64,000 nt of DNA from Trichosphaerium sp. ATCC 40318 (lineage: Eukaryota > Discosea > Flabellinia > Trichosidae). Where the stretch lies: NCBI GenBank assembly GCA_038496445.1, contig JALMLS010000478.1:1-64000 (forward strand), written 5' to 3'. Positions 53,784-64,000 of this stretch are shown here, piece after piece (within the stretch, counting starts at the first letter, position 1; each line of letters opens with the position of its first letter). The position numbers and the translations under genes were made by a program. A model generated the notes under the pieces. It did not search any database. It had not been told where the DNA came from and saw only the letters and a program-made list of their open reading frames with translations.

Positions 53784-54894
53784 CTAGTCTTCTATCTGCA
53801 TATTTGTAGTGTCAGACACAGATGTGTTGTTACTGATGTTATCCTCTAACACAACATTTTCATCTTTCTGTGTACTACTGTCTAAAACAGAGTCGATATT
53901 TTCTAGCTCTACAGCTTCGTCTGTTGCTATTGGCACATCCATACTTTCAACAGTTCTAAGCATAAAGGTAAGTACACATAATAAGGTCACATTCTTACTG
54001 TTTTCGTAAGCAAGTCTTTGCTATGCACGCAGACAGTTTCATACTAAAGTGAATGAGAATAAAAATTACTCAAGTTATGTTTGACAAATGCACGTGCCTT
54101 ATTGGTATACCGAAAACAACAACGATTATTAAGAATCCATAAATGTACGGAGACGCAATGTTGTTGGTCTATGTTGCATATCATTAAACAACATGTTGTT
54201 AACAACCTATACTTACCGTTATGTCATTAAATATATCCGCTGTAAATGGGTCTTTGTCTGATGAATACGCTGTAGCACATACTACAAAAGTTGATTAAAA
54301 CAATAGAACAAGTATAGATAGAGTACCTAGTGCTTTGTGACAAAATATACCAACACCTAATATTCCATGAGGTATCAAGACGCCAAATACCATCTGTCCA
54401 ATTGCAAGGTATCCCACTCCACCCTATTCACGTGAGTTTTTTCCTTCATCACGTGTTATTTATGTATACCAATTGTGCAATGACAACACCAAAACCTAAG
54501 GCAATTTGCCCAATAGCCAATCCGAATAACCCAACAGATAGTATCCCTGTAACAAACTCAGGGATAATTGCAAAAAATATATTACTCTTTTCAGCAAACC
54601 CTATGGTATCAGCTTTCAAAAAGTGCATTATGGAGCGAGGTACTGATTATATTTTACTGCAGTTCTAAAACAGAGTTCGTTTTCAGTTTTTTTTTTCGAA
54701 CCGACACTTTCAGAGTGCAAAAACAGCCTGTACTCACCTATCCCAATGATAAATCCAAATGGAAACCCACCAATCGCTACGAATCCGATGGGCCTACCTC
54801 CAATAGCAACAATACCTTTGGGAGTGCTACCGAAACTAAATAGCGGCCAGGATACACCAAATATGTTAAAAACAGGTCCGTAATTTGCTGACAT
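53784..54894 (-). CDS. Glycine-rich multi-pass membrane protein with AIGG repeats
   Basis: Start 54894 (MSANYGPVFNIFGVSWPLFS). Short repeats of the form G-I-V-A-I-G-G-x-P-I-G-F-V (GIVAIGGRPIGFVAIGGFPF) follow. After introns, further hydrophobic Gly-rich segments appear: FVTGILSVGLFGLAIGQIAL, GFGVVIAQLVY, YLAIGQMVFGVLIPHGILGV. The C-terminus is acidic and Ser/Thr-rich (VLEDNISNNTSVSDTTNMQI). Repeats of about 8-10 residues with regular Gly recall bacterial 'AFGG' repeat membrane proteins. Function unknown. Probably 200-250 residues. Confidence 0.6.
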
Positions 54895-55338
54895 TGTTGT
54901 GATGGAGGTTTATCGCTCTATTTGTCATTTATTAGCTTAATGATCGCGTCAATGAATAATCCGTTGTCTCATGAATTTTCTTAACGACATTTTTTTGGAA
55001 CTTCTTATTTCTGGCTAGTACCGAAGTCTCAATTCTGATTTTCTTCACCCTTTTTTCGCTTTCCGGACTTGCACCGCTCTACAGTTTGCATAGAGATGTG
55101 TAGGTCCTGGTACACCTCAATTGAATATAGCAAAAGGTTTATTCGAAAAACAAGACTTGAATATTTGACCAATTGAGAAGACAACTTGGTCACTTTCAAA
55201 AAACCTAAGACATGCTTTGGGGTAGTGTAGTTGTGTTTACTAATAAGCTACATTGTAAAATCTAGCGATTGGACAGAATATCCTCTGTTTGTCAATACCT
55301 TCAAACGCACTACATTTATGCCTTTATGGAGGTTCATC
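54895..55338. other. Intergenic spacer
   Basis: 444 bp between two minus-strand genes. No coding sequence recognised. It holds the promoter of the glycine-rich membrane protein. Confidence 0.4.
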
Positions 55339-58062
55339 TTAATTGGTTGGCATGGAGCGAACCTGCAAACTATTAGATGTAGAAAAAAAAAAGTAAGGAA
55401 AGTACTTTTTATCTACTGTGTTAGGTACAGTAATAACTTGATACTCTCCATTATTTACAGCAACACCTAACTGAGCTGTGCTAATTTCACTGGCAGTGTA
55501 CACTATAAAACAAGTCAAACGTTTATAGCCAACCTACATGGTCGCCACTCGAGACAGTTTTAGTGAAACGTACGTGTGAGTGTTACTGAGCCATCGTCTA
55601 CCATTCGTACAACATAGTCCCACGTGCTGTTTAGTTGAAGGTATCTCAAGTATGGGTCTGTAATTGGAAAGCGATGAGACACCTATACAACCACTATTTA
55701 GTGTGTTTTGGAGGATATGCTGATGATACGTACATAGTGTGTTGCGTTTATAGTTGCAGGGAGAACTGTTCCAAAACTGGTAGAGGGCATGTTTCCATTC
55801 CTGATAGCATCTAAAAGATGGTGAGAATGGGACCAAACCAAAGCAAAATATAAAAAGATGTACATACCAATGCCTTGTATCTTGGGACTATTTTCGTCGT
55901 GCATGTTGTTCGTCAAACCTACAGATACGTGAGAGTTTAGAATTTACATTGAGGGATTGGTCAATGTGGTTACGTACCCCAAGTGCCATACTTGGTGTCG
56001 TAATTGGTGGCTCCAGCTACGAACCAATTCAATGGTTCTGTCCCGTATGCATACCTTTATGAGGCACATGAGAACGCATATTACACAACACAAAAGTACG
56101 TACCAGTTGGTTAGGTACTGTACAACTAACTTTGTCATCTGTGGATCTAAAGTTGCATCTTTTTTGGCTTGAATGCTAAGCGGTCCAAACTTTAATAAAA
56201 ACACGTTAGATAAAATGGATACATGACTTTATCGCACTGTATCGGGACCACCCTCATATCCTCGCATTTCTAAATTATACCATGCAGCATATGCCCTAAT
56301 TTCTAGGCATTAGAATCACGTGATTCAACTATTTTTGTCTTATTTGTTTACCTGTGAATACCAATAGGATTATTTTCACCAACGCCGTTGCTCGTGCTTT
56401 GGCTATTGATTGTAGTCTCCATTACTGATAACACTTCAGCTTTGGTTAGGTTCTTCTTGTTGGCCTCACCAAGACCAAAGTATGGTGCGCCAGCGATTGA
56501 TATAACGTATTTTGATGGAGGTCCCCATACGTTGTCTATGTAAGTCAAGGCTTGCTTTATTGGCATTGGAAATGCTATCTGCCCTGCAAGCACAGGTTTG
56601 AACCGTTTGTTAAAATTTTGAGAACCGAACACAGCTGAGAACTGATCGCTTATTTGTTTGATTCTAAGGCCAGTGCGCCTCCACATCCCTTTTGTGAAAG
56701 GTTAGCGTCGAGGGGTTGATATCATGTTAACGTACAATAACCAGTGTTGTTTACAGCGTCATAATTGAGATGATACTTATCACCCGCTTTAACTTCGGCT
56801 GCTGCTTGAGCGAGACTCCAGTGGGACTGGGGGAATTGCCAATTCCATACTGCGAATGAAAAATCAGCAAAAAAATTTTGAGAGGACGTTGCTTTGTTGT
56901 ACCTTCGTTGCTGTACTCCAAGTGAACTGCTAGACTAGGATCCAAATTTGTTTTGATTAGGTTTGCGAGATTATTGACATAGTCATCAGATGCCATGTGA
57001 GGAATATTAAACCACCTGAAAACAAGCAAGGTTAGTAGAACTTGGTCTTACAAAACCAAAAAGGAAACATACGGCTCAGCTTTGAGCTGATTGCATAGTT
57101 TGATACATGATTCCCAAGGAACTCCAGTTTGCCCTTTAGGTCCCCATGCATATGATGGCCAATCAGGAGGAGTTCTGTCCGCCCACTCAACGACAGGACT
57201 ACCATTCGTATTTGCCCAGTCCATGAACCTGCAATTGTTTTAAAAAATGCTGAAATAAAAAACGTGTTACCTCAACAGAGAAAATCGTTTTAACTGCCCA
57301 ATGAACAAATCCGAGAAATCATCTTTTCTATCCATTGTGTAGCCTTAACCAAATTTATAAATACCCACAGCATTTCAATAATAACATACCTGCTTGTAGA
57401 ACGTATACATCTGATACCTTTCCATCAGTATTTTCAAACGACAACATGAGCTGATCAGCTGAAGTATCAACTATAATGTCAGCGCTCTAGTATTGTGTCA
57501 ACAAAGTTGAGTTTCTTGTTGTAAATATTACCAACAATCCAGTTTGCTCGTCGAATACTAGATTAGATACCTTGGCATCGCTCGCTACTGCTTTCACTGT
57601 TGCGTTGCCTATGTTCGTACAAAGTAAGAAGCAATCAATGGTTTGGGGTTTGAGAGAGGTACCTTTACATTGGAACTTATAGGTACCACCCATTTCGACG
57701 TCTGAGGTGAAAACAACGACACCAAAATCTCCAGTTGGCCAACCTTACGTAAAAAATTATTTTTTACAAATCACGTGACAAAAATTCACGTTATTTGACG
57801 TTGTTCGCAAAATGACTGTACCTGTTTGGCCTAATTGAGCTGTGCCATCCCAGGGCTGTTGAGGGGAGCCAAACTTGCGTGATTGCTTCATTAGATTAAC
57901 CTAAAATACGCTCTTTTAGTTGTGCAGAGGTTGTTGGTTACGTACGAATGCTAGCGTTCTAGAGTAATCGTTTACTCCATCTATATTAGCTGATACAGGT
58001 ACAGTAGAAACAACGCATGCTGTAAAGCATACAAACAAAAGTAATAGTAGTAGTTGTGTCAT
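55339..58062 (-). CDS. Secreted glycoside-hydrolase-like protein
   Basis: Start 58062 gives a strong signal peptide (MTQLLLLLLFVCFTACVVST). Exons assemble to about 600 residues: an N-terminal beta-rich part (PTGDFGVVVFTSDVEMGGTY), then RFMDWANTNGSPVVEWADRT, CIKLCNQLKAEPWFNIPHMA, SLAVHLEYSNEVWNWQFPQS, VLAGQIAFPMPIKQALTYID and a C-terminal part with NWFVAGATNYDTKYGTWGLT. The EYSNEVWN segment has the NE pair seen in clan-A (TIM-barrel) glycoside hydrolases, with a second Glu candidate not pinned down. The organisation resembles planctomycete-type secreted hydrolases, so lateral transfer is possible but unproven. An ATG 39 nt upstream is also open, but the 58062 start gives the clean signal peptide. 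About 15 introns. Confidence 0.7.
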
Positions 58063-58553
58063 TTGTTGACAACCGCTAAAACTGACAAGTGGAAAATGCA
58101 ATAACTTTTTCTTAAGGCACGGGAAAGTCGAAGACGTTTACTCTTTCCAAAACTTAAAAGATGTCATAATACGTACAACAAAGGTATCTAGAACATTTTA
58201 GGTTATTGTCCAATTATATAGTCAGCACGTGGTAGAAAATTGACAACATTCCAAATACAATTTTTTTGGTTATTTATTCTGGTGGTTTTGGAATGCTCTT
58301 GTTCTGTCATCACACCCTTTGTCTTCAACTATTTATCCAATCACGATCATTCCAGTATTGGTTAACATGAACGAAAGCCAACAGATTCTTTCATCACTGA
58401 GAACCCGCGGCGTGTAAGTCGTAATTGGCGAAAACATTGCAAATTTTATCCACATGTCAAATAAGTCGGTTTAAAAATCGACGTAGTCGCTAAAATTTGG
58501 CACTAAAACTGCCTCAATTATGCCTGAACGACTTTAAACCAAACCTAGGGGCA
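58063..58553. other. Spacer between hydrolase and RGS-kinase genes
   Basis: 491 bp; contains the hydrolase promoter. On the plus strand an ATG at 58368 starts MNESQQILSSLRTRG followed by a GTAAGT donor and an in-phase acceptor before a short basic tail. This could be a 24-residue peptide or chance, and is not called as a gene. Confidence 0.35.
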
Positions 58554-61500
58554 TTATAAGCGAAAACAGAGTATTTTGAGGAGAAAACGTGTAAAAACGC
58601 ACCAACAAACAATTACGAATGCGTAGGATATAGGTAGCATCATGGGGATAAGCAAGCAATAGTATTCGTCGTCTTTTATCGCATCGAGTACAGGACTGCC
58701 CGTGTAAGGCATTAATTTAGATATAACGAGTGAATACGCCGTCATTGCAAAAAATAAAAACGTGGCAAAAAGTAAGCCGTATCCCCAGCGTGCTGTTTCT
58801 ATCTGATTCTTTCTTGTATTATGATACCGTTTGACGCGTAGTGCTTCTCGTGCGTATTGATGCATGGCGCTTTTTGTTTCAAAGTTCACCTTTTTTTTTT
58901 GTTTGAGAAGAAATTTAAAACAATTTACCTTTGTTGACTTTCTTGCAACGCCACGTGACTGAATCATAACGTGGACGTAAACTATTAATATCTCCTGAAC
59001 AGCATTTTCAAAAGATGAATTTATGGGGGTATCTGTACAACAATATAAAGAAAGACATTGGTTTTTTTTTTTGTGGTTTTGTTTTTTTTTTTTTGGATTT
59101 GATTTCGTTTGTTTATATTGGGTTTTGGTCGTGTCTGTTATTATAACCATCATTTACAGCTTTTCTAGCTTCTTTATAGTCTTTGTATGTGCCACTCTTC
59201 TTGTAGCGCAAGTATATACTATAGACTTTTCCTGCAGCCTCGTCCATTGCATAGTCTTTACGGGTAAAAAAAAACGTGTCAGCTAAAACAATTTCACGTG
59301 TTGGAGCGTACCAAACATATAAGGACTTTGCTGATTGTATCGAAGCCATATACCGATATCTTTATTTCTGTTTGATAACTTTAAACAAACATTAGATTGT
59401 TTGCGAAGAGCTCAAGAGAAGAAAAAAAACCTCAAAATGTGATTCTCCAAAAAAAATCAAAAATCAAAGACGCTATGTGCTAAGGCCACAGCTGAACCGT
59501 ATTAATGTAGACATACCGATAGCTTCTTCTGTTTTTTGTTAGAAGTGTCAAAGTATACTGAAAATATCTCGTTTGCTCTCTCCAATCGTTGTTCAGGTTG
59601 TTTTAATGTCTTGAAGTTTTTGACTGCAAGACAAAAATCAAGCAAGTTCACTTTGTTTAAAAACTTCGCTTTTTTGAAGTACTTTCGAAAGTAATGTATA
59701 CACAGGGTGTCTTCAAGAGTTGCCTTGATGAATCTATCTACCTAAAATAAAAAAAAAATCACGTGAGCAAGAAACACAATTATTTCAAAAAAATAAAAAA
59801 AAGAGATGTTTGGTTTTCTTCCAAAAAACAAGTCGTACAGGGTGTGCTGATAATGCGTTCATACCCGCGCCTGGCACGGGTTTCATGTGTGATTCGATAA
59901 ACTGAAAAAAATGTTGCCGGAGTGTTGATTGGCAGTGCTAGGGCAATGAAGTGAATAAAGTGACGTTCACAAACTGACTCTATTTTCATACATGATTCAA
60001 TGTTTCAAAAATTTCTTTTCCCGTCGGTTTACTGGTATCTTCAAGGCTGTGTGCTTAAATACGTTAAAAAGAACAAGCGACGAATTAGTAACCTACCTAT
60101 TTCTGTAAGTTGCCAAGGCAACCCCGATATTTGGAATCTCGCTGCTTCGGCGAGAAATCTAGAAAGATTTTTAGACGTCAGAACTCATAACACAACAGAA
60201 TTGCTTTTTTTTCATTTTTTGCATAAAAAACGTACTCATTGTATATTTTCTTTGCCGCTGTAAACTGCTCTTGTGTCGTCATTGTGTCGTAGTTATCATG
60301 GTATTCCATGGCTCGAGATACAAAGTATAAATCTTCTATACAATACTTATCTCGACAGTGCTTCTCGAAAGCCTTTTTGAAATAAGTCAAAATAAAAAAA
60401 TAATCCAAAAACCTCCACAAAAAACCAAAAATTGTTCAATAGGTACATAGTAAAGCCTTCTGTCCTCGAAAATATTCTGTAGTTTGACACTAGGCTTATC
60501 CATACTACCAATAGGCTCAGCGGATCTATGTTTCCTCTTTTGTATTTTTTGTCGGTTGATCTTGACCTCATCGCTTGACTTTCTGTAGTGACCGAACTTT
60601 TTCTTTTTACTAGATGAAGTTGCTGTTGATTGTGACGTTGTTGATGATTCTCCATTCTCGTCTATGCTTCCCAATGTGCCAGAAAGCCCTGGATGGAGTA
60701 AATCGTGTCTGTGTGAAGAAATAAATAATGCACTAATACTTCTCTCTAAAGTTGAACGAGTTGTTCTTTCAGGGCTCTCTGACCTATCCGATTGCTAAAA
60801 AAATAAAAATAAGCAATCTCATATTTAAAAAAATAACGTGGACACGTGCATCGTCTGACGAATACGCTCTCTTTGGGCTATCGGCTCCAGCTGACCTAGA
60901 TTTTTTCCTTTGTTTAAATTTTCTAGATTTCTTTCTTGCAATCTTCCTTGATACTTTAGCAGAGTGCGGCAGAGTGCTAGCAGGAGGTGTAGAACCAGCA
61001 ATAGGTGATTGTGCCAATATAATTTCAGGCTTTTTTTTAGAGTCTGTTTCTTCCTTCCTGGGAGGCATGATTGTGTTCAATACCACCAAAAACTCCTGAC
61101 GAGAGCACCTCTGTTGTATGAATGGACTCTATGACATAATTAATTTGATAAAAAAAAACGTGATAGCTAAACAAACCACGAACAAAAAAAAAACGCTGAA
61201 ACGACAAATAAAAATACTAAAATAGTAAAAACCACGTGCCACGAGTAATTCAGCTGCCTCTGGACGGGATGCTGCGTCTCGTAGTAGACATTGGCTTAAA
61301 AATTTCTTAAAGGCAAAAGACCACTTTCCATGAGGTTCTAACGGTGGAACGCCCTGAGAAACAATTTTATACAATGCGACGACCTAAAATAAGAAAAAAT
61401 AAGCAAAAGATCAGATTTTCTTATATTTTTGTGTACGTCTTGACACTCTTCATATGGCACTTTCCCTTCTCCTATTTCCTTTGCAGTAATACCTGTGCTC

Positions 61501-62950
61501 CAAATGTCTACTTTTTTTGTGTATCCGTGCCCTTCAAAGACCTACCGCGGGTTTGTAAAATTTCACATAAAAAATGATCCAGAAACATAGGTTTATGAAC
61601 TTTGAGCACCTACCTCCGGTGCCATCCAATAAGGAGTTCCAATTAGAGAATATAGTGTATTTGAAGAATTCGCCAGTTCAGCAGATCCACCAAAATCAGC
61701 TATAAATTCAACGATTGAGCACATAAACAAAACGGAATATATTTCGCACTTATTTTAGCTTCTCCTTTTGAATTCAACTTTTCATTTTGAGTTAGTCACG
61801 TGGGTTTTAAATATAATCACGTGTTCGTACCAAAACATTATCAGGTTTGATATCCCTGTGTATGAATCCTTGACTATGTAAATACGACAAAACGTTCAGA
61901 ATCTACAAAAAACACGTGTGAATAAAGTCGTTTTCTCGTGGAAAATGTAAAGTTTTTTTTTACCGTATGGCTGAGGTAACCAATGACCCTTTCTGTAGCT
62001 AGCAAGTCTCTTATACCTTTCTTCTTTGCCATTTTATGTACACTATTAAGAGACAGCTATATACACGTGAATTACAGACATGTAATTGCAGTATTCATAG
62101 AATATGAATCCTTTTTTGTGAAGCATCGCACAAAAGAAATAACAGAAATAGGCAAATTGTGCGTACCCTGTCCATCCATTCCATTACAATACACAAGTAA
62201 TCATCCCTTATATGGCTATCAACATAATTAATAATATTTGGATGCTCGGAGCACTGCTTCATAAGCGCTATTTCTGTGGCCATGTGCCTGTAGAAAGCAG
62301 TCAGAACAAGAAAATCAACAAAAAAAAAAATAAAAGAGGGAATAACTTCCAAAATCCACTTTGAAGCCCAAGCAACTTTAAAAAATCCGCGATTTTGATA
62401 GGTTTGGCTTTTTGAGTTTTGTCTTTTTTTGTTGTAATGTAATCTCCTTTAAAACGCACCGTTCATCTTGAATTAAACCACCCTCGCTCATTCGGATTGG
62501 TATGACTTTGATAGCAACCTTGTCACCCGTGTTTAGATCATTTGCGAGCTCGATTACATGTCCAGCGCTGCCAACAGCTATAATCCGATCTTTGACGTAT
62601 CGCCTTGGATCAGTACGACCAATTACATCCTAATAACATTGTTTCGTTATTTTTTTTTGTAGTTGTGGGTGTTTTTTTTGGTTTTGTCATTCAAGGTTTC
62701 GTATCGTTTTAAAGCACGTGGCAGGAACGTTGAATGTCGATTATAATATATATAGTTAAAATATGAGTTAATTACCTGTAATTTATGCTCAACTATTTTA
62801 GTAGCAGAGTTTCGCGGCCTGTGTGAACGGGGTTAGGATAAATTGTTGGAGTCTTGATAAAAATCACGTTTTTATTTTTCAAAAACGCATTAACCGCTTT
62901 GCGCACATTCTTCCAGTTCCATTAGATCCGTTTGCGGGGTGTTCTGCCAT
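58554..62950 (-). CDS. STE20-type kinase with RGS domains and two C-terminal membrane helices
   Basis: Start 62950 (MAEHPANGSNGTGRM). Kinase domain: IIAVGSAGHVIELA, VAIKVIPIRM, EIALMKQCSEHPNIINYVDS, LCIVMEWMD, HRDIKPDNVL, ADFGGSAEL, GTPYWMAPEV, DIWSTGITAKEI and an end at AAELLSPFIQQRC, clearly STE20/PAK class. A long Lys/Arg/Ser-rich linker follows (60500-61080). RGS domain no. 1 (60440-59850): FEKHCRDKYCIEDLYFVSRA, AKKIYNEFLAEAARFQISGL, HHCQSTLRQHFFQFIESH. A second RGS-like module (59740-59000): CIHYFRKYFKKAKFLNKVNL, ERANEIFSVYFD, SFENAVQEILIVYVHVMI. The C-terminus has two hydrophobic segments (YGLLFATFLFFAMTAYSLVI; LLIPMMLPISYAFVIVCWCV). RGS domains speed GTP hydrolysis on G-alpha. Exon joins were checked by phase through RGS no. 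1; those in the second module are less certain. Confidence 0.78.
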
Positions 62951-63506
62951 AAGACTACTACAATAACTCTACAATAGATTTAGGTGTATGGTGGCAGATC
63001 ATTTGCCTAAAGCCTCAAACTTGACTACTCACTGTGAAGGCAAGTCCAACACTTTCTTGTGAGGTTTATTCCAATGGTCAAAACTTGAACAAGAATCATC
63101 AAAAAAAAATGCTCGTTTCCTTCTCATTGTTTTGGTCTGTTTATCAATGGATCATGATATATTATCGCTTCATGTTGTCGTATGTGGTTCCGTTGATGAT
63201 TTGGTTTATACCGGGCTAGGTGTCACATTTCCTTTCAGCCGACAAGTGCGTTTAGCCACACAAATCTAGGCGTGTTGCATTACTTTACTTGCTTTTGTCT
63301 CCTTGCTTGTGTCCAGTAGGCAGTGTACTCACACAGTGAGATATTGTTGGCGCCTACATTGGAAGCGTCGGTCACCCAAAGGGAATTGTGGCTCCTAGAA
63401 AGTTCTCAAAAGTTTGAACGAAATCAACGACAATGAAAACCGAAAAAAGTCGTTTACAGTCACGTGCCTACGAAAATTGTTGTTTCAGAAAGATACAGAG
63501 AGCGGC
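62951..63506. promoter_or_regulatory. Divergent spacer
   Basis: 556 bp between the start codons of the RGS-kinase (minus) and the DUF4397 gene (plus). No gene recognised. It contains both promoters; a CACGTG word lies near 63462, 45 bp upstream of the DUF4397 ATG. Confidence 0.45.
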
Positions 63507-64000
63507 ATGCTGCGGTTTACTTTCCTCCTGCTTGGTATTTGCTTTTATTCCACCTGTTATGCGCAACATTTACGAATAGTAAATGCCATACCTTCATCGT
63601 CGGCAATTGACGTTTACGGTCGTGGAGAGTTGGTACGTAAAATAAAAACCGCGTGGCAAAGTGTAGATCATTTTTAACTAATACTCAACTGAATAGCAAT
63701 TTAAAAGCGTGCCATATGGAGATGTGACCTTCTATGGCCGTGTACTAGAAGGAGAGTATGATTTTGAAATCAGGGATTCAGCAACAAACCAAAACCTCAC
63801 AACTGGAAAGTACGTATACAAAGGGAAACATTGTTACACGTGCTAATGGATTTGAAGGTTTATTATGGAAGATAACACCTATTATTCGCTTTATGCATAC
63901 AATACATACCCTTCTGCAGCTTTATCACTGATAAACGATCCTTACTTCGTACCCAATAGGGTTAGCCTTTTTATTTAGAAAAGTCGTTGTAACTTATTTT
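63507..64000 (+). CDS. Secreted DUF4397-domain protein, 3' end not in window
   Basis: Start 63507 gives a signal peptide (MLRFTFLLLGICFYSTCYAQ). Directly after it comes HLRIVNAIPSSSAIDVYGRG, the DUF4397 opening pattern (R-V-N-A-x-P-x-x-x-x-x-D-V-Y). After an in-phase intron (GTACGT...GAATAG) it continues PYGDVTFYGRVLEGEYDFEI. After another intron come FIMEDNTYYSLYAYN and SLINDPYFVPNR. A donor GTTAGC at 63959 suggests the gene runs past 64000. DUF4397 modules are beta-sandwich, surface or secreted domains of unknown role, common in bacteria and found in some protists. Confidence 0.8.

Noticed and set aside
58368-58492. Possible 24-residue spliced peptide on the plus strand
   Set aside because: Two tiny exons with one plausible intron are easily found by chance; no motif or context supports it.

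Overview
The window is nuclear DNA of an AT-leaning, intron-rich, gene-dense unicellular eukaryote. Genes lie on both strands and are broken by many short introns, mostly about 40-90 nt and as short as 19 nt. Splice donors very often read GTACGT or GTACNN. The gene set combines core eukaryotic genes (PES1, DDX41, INTS3, NIF3-like, cyclin Y, Rho GTPase, a METTL21-type methyltransferase) with an accessory set typical of free-living protists: multi-domain kinases, a single-domain granulin, a KEN-domain RNase, V4R domains and hAT transposon remains. Such mixes occur in amoebozoan, holozoan and rhizarian protists. I cannot name the lineage from this sequence alone. All gene models come from reading frames and splice signals by eye, so exon borders are approximate unless a junction is stated.

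Layout. 0-9 kb: a small membrane protein, a DYRK-type kinase, a coiled-coil protein with a His-rich tail, and PES1. 9-13.9 kb: an AT-rich mobile or repeat island with an element bounded by 21-bp inverted repeats (11200-12233), a CGTGCCCAAAA minisatellite and degraded coding remnants. 14-25.4 kb: Rho GTPase, a mitochondrially targeted FZL/bacterial-dynamin-like GTPase, cyclin Y, and an SH3-SH3-LRR-CH adaptor. 25.8-37 kb: a secreted granulin, then a head-to-head pair of very unusual signalling genes. One is TPR array + IRE1-type kinase + KEN RNase (minus strand); the other is macro domain + TKL kinase + two V4R domains (plus strand). They are separated by 557 bp. 37-50.5 kb: NIF3-like, a decayed region, an unidentified membrane-associated protein, DDX41, a small basic protein, and INTS3. 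50.8-58 kb: METTL21-like methyltransferase, an unidentified ORF that stops one base before it, a frameshifted hAT transposase, a glycine-rich membrane protein and a secreted glycoside-hydrolase-like protein. 58.5-64 kb: a STE20-type kinase carrying RGS domains and two C-terminal membrane helices, then the start of a secreted DUF4397 protein.

The most interesting content is signalling architecture. The TPR-kinase-KEN protein has the layout of RNase L (repeat sensor, pseudokinase-like domain, RNase) with TPRs in place of ankyrins, and it keeps the RN...H catalytic pattern of the KEN nuclease. Its divergent neighbour joins an ADP-ribose-type macro domain and prokaryote-style V4R ligand-binding domains to a kinase. 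Together they suggest a stress or ligand-sensing module that controls RNA decay; that link is inference.
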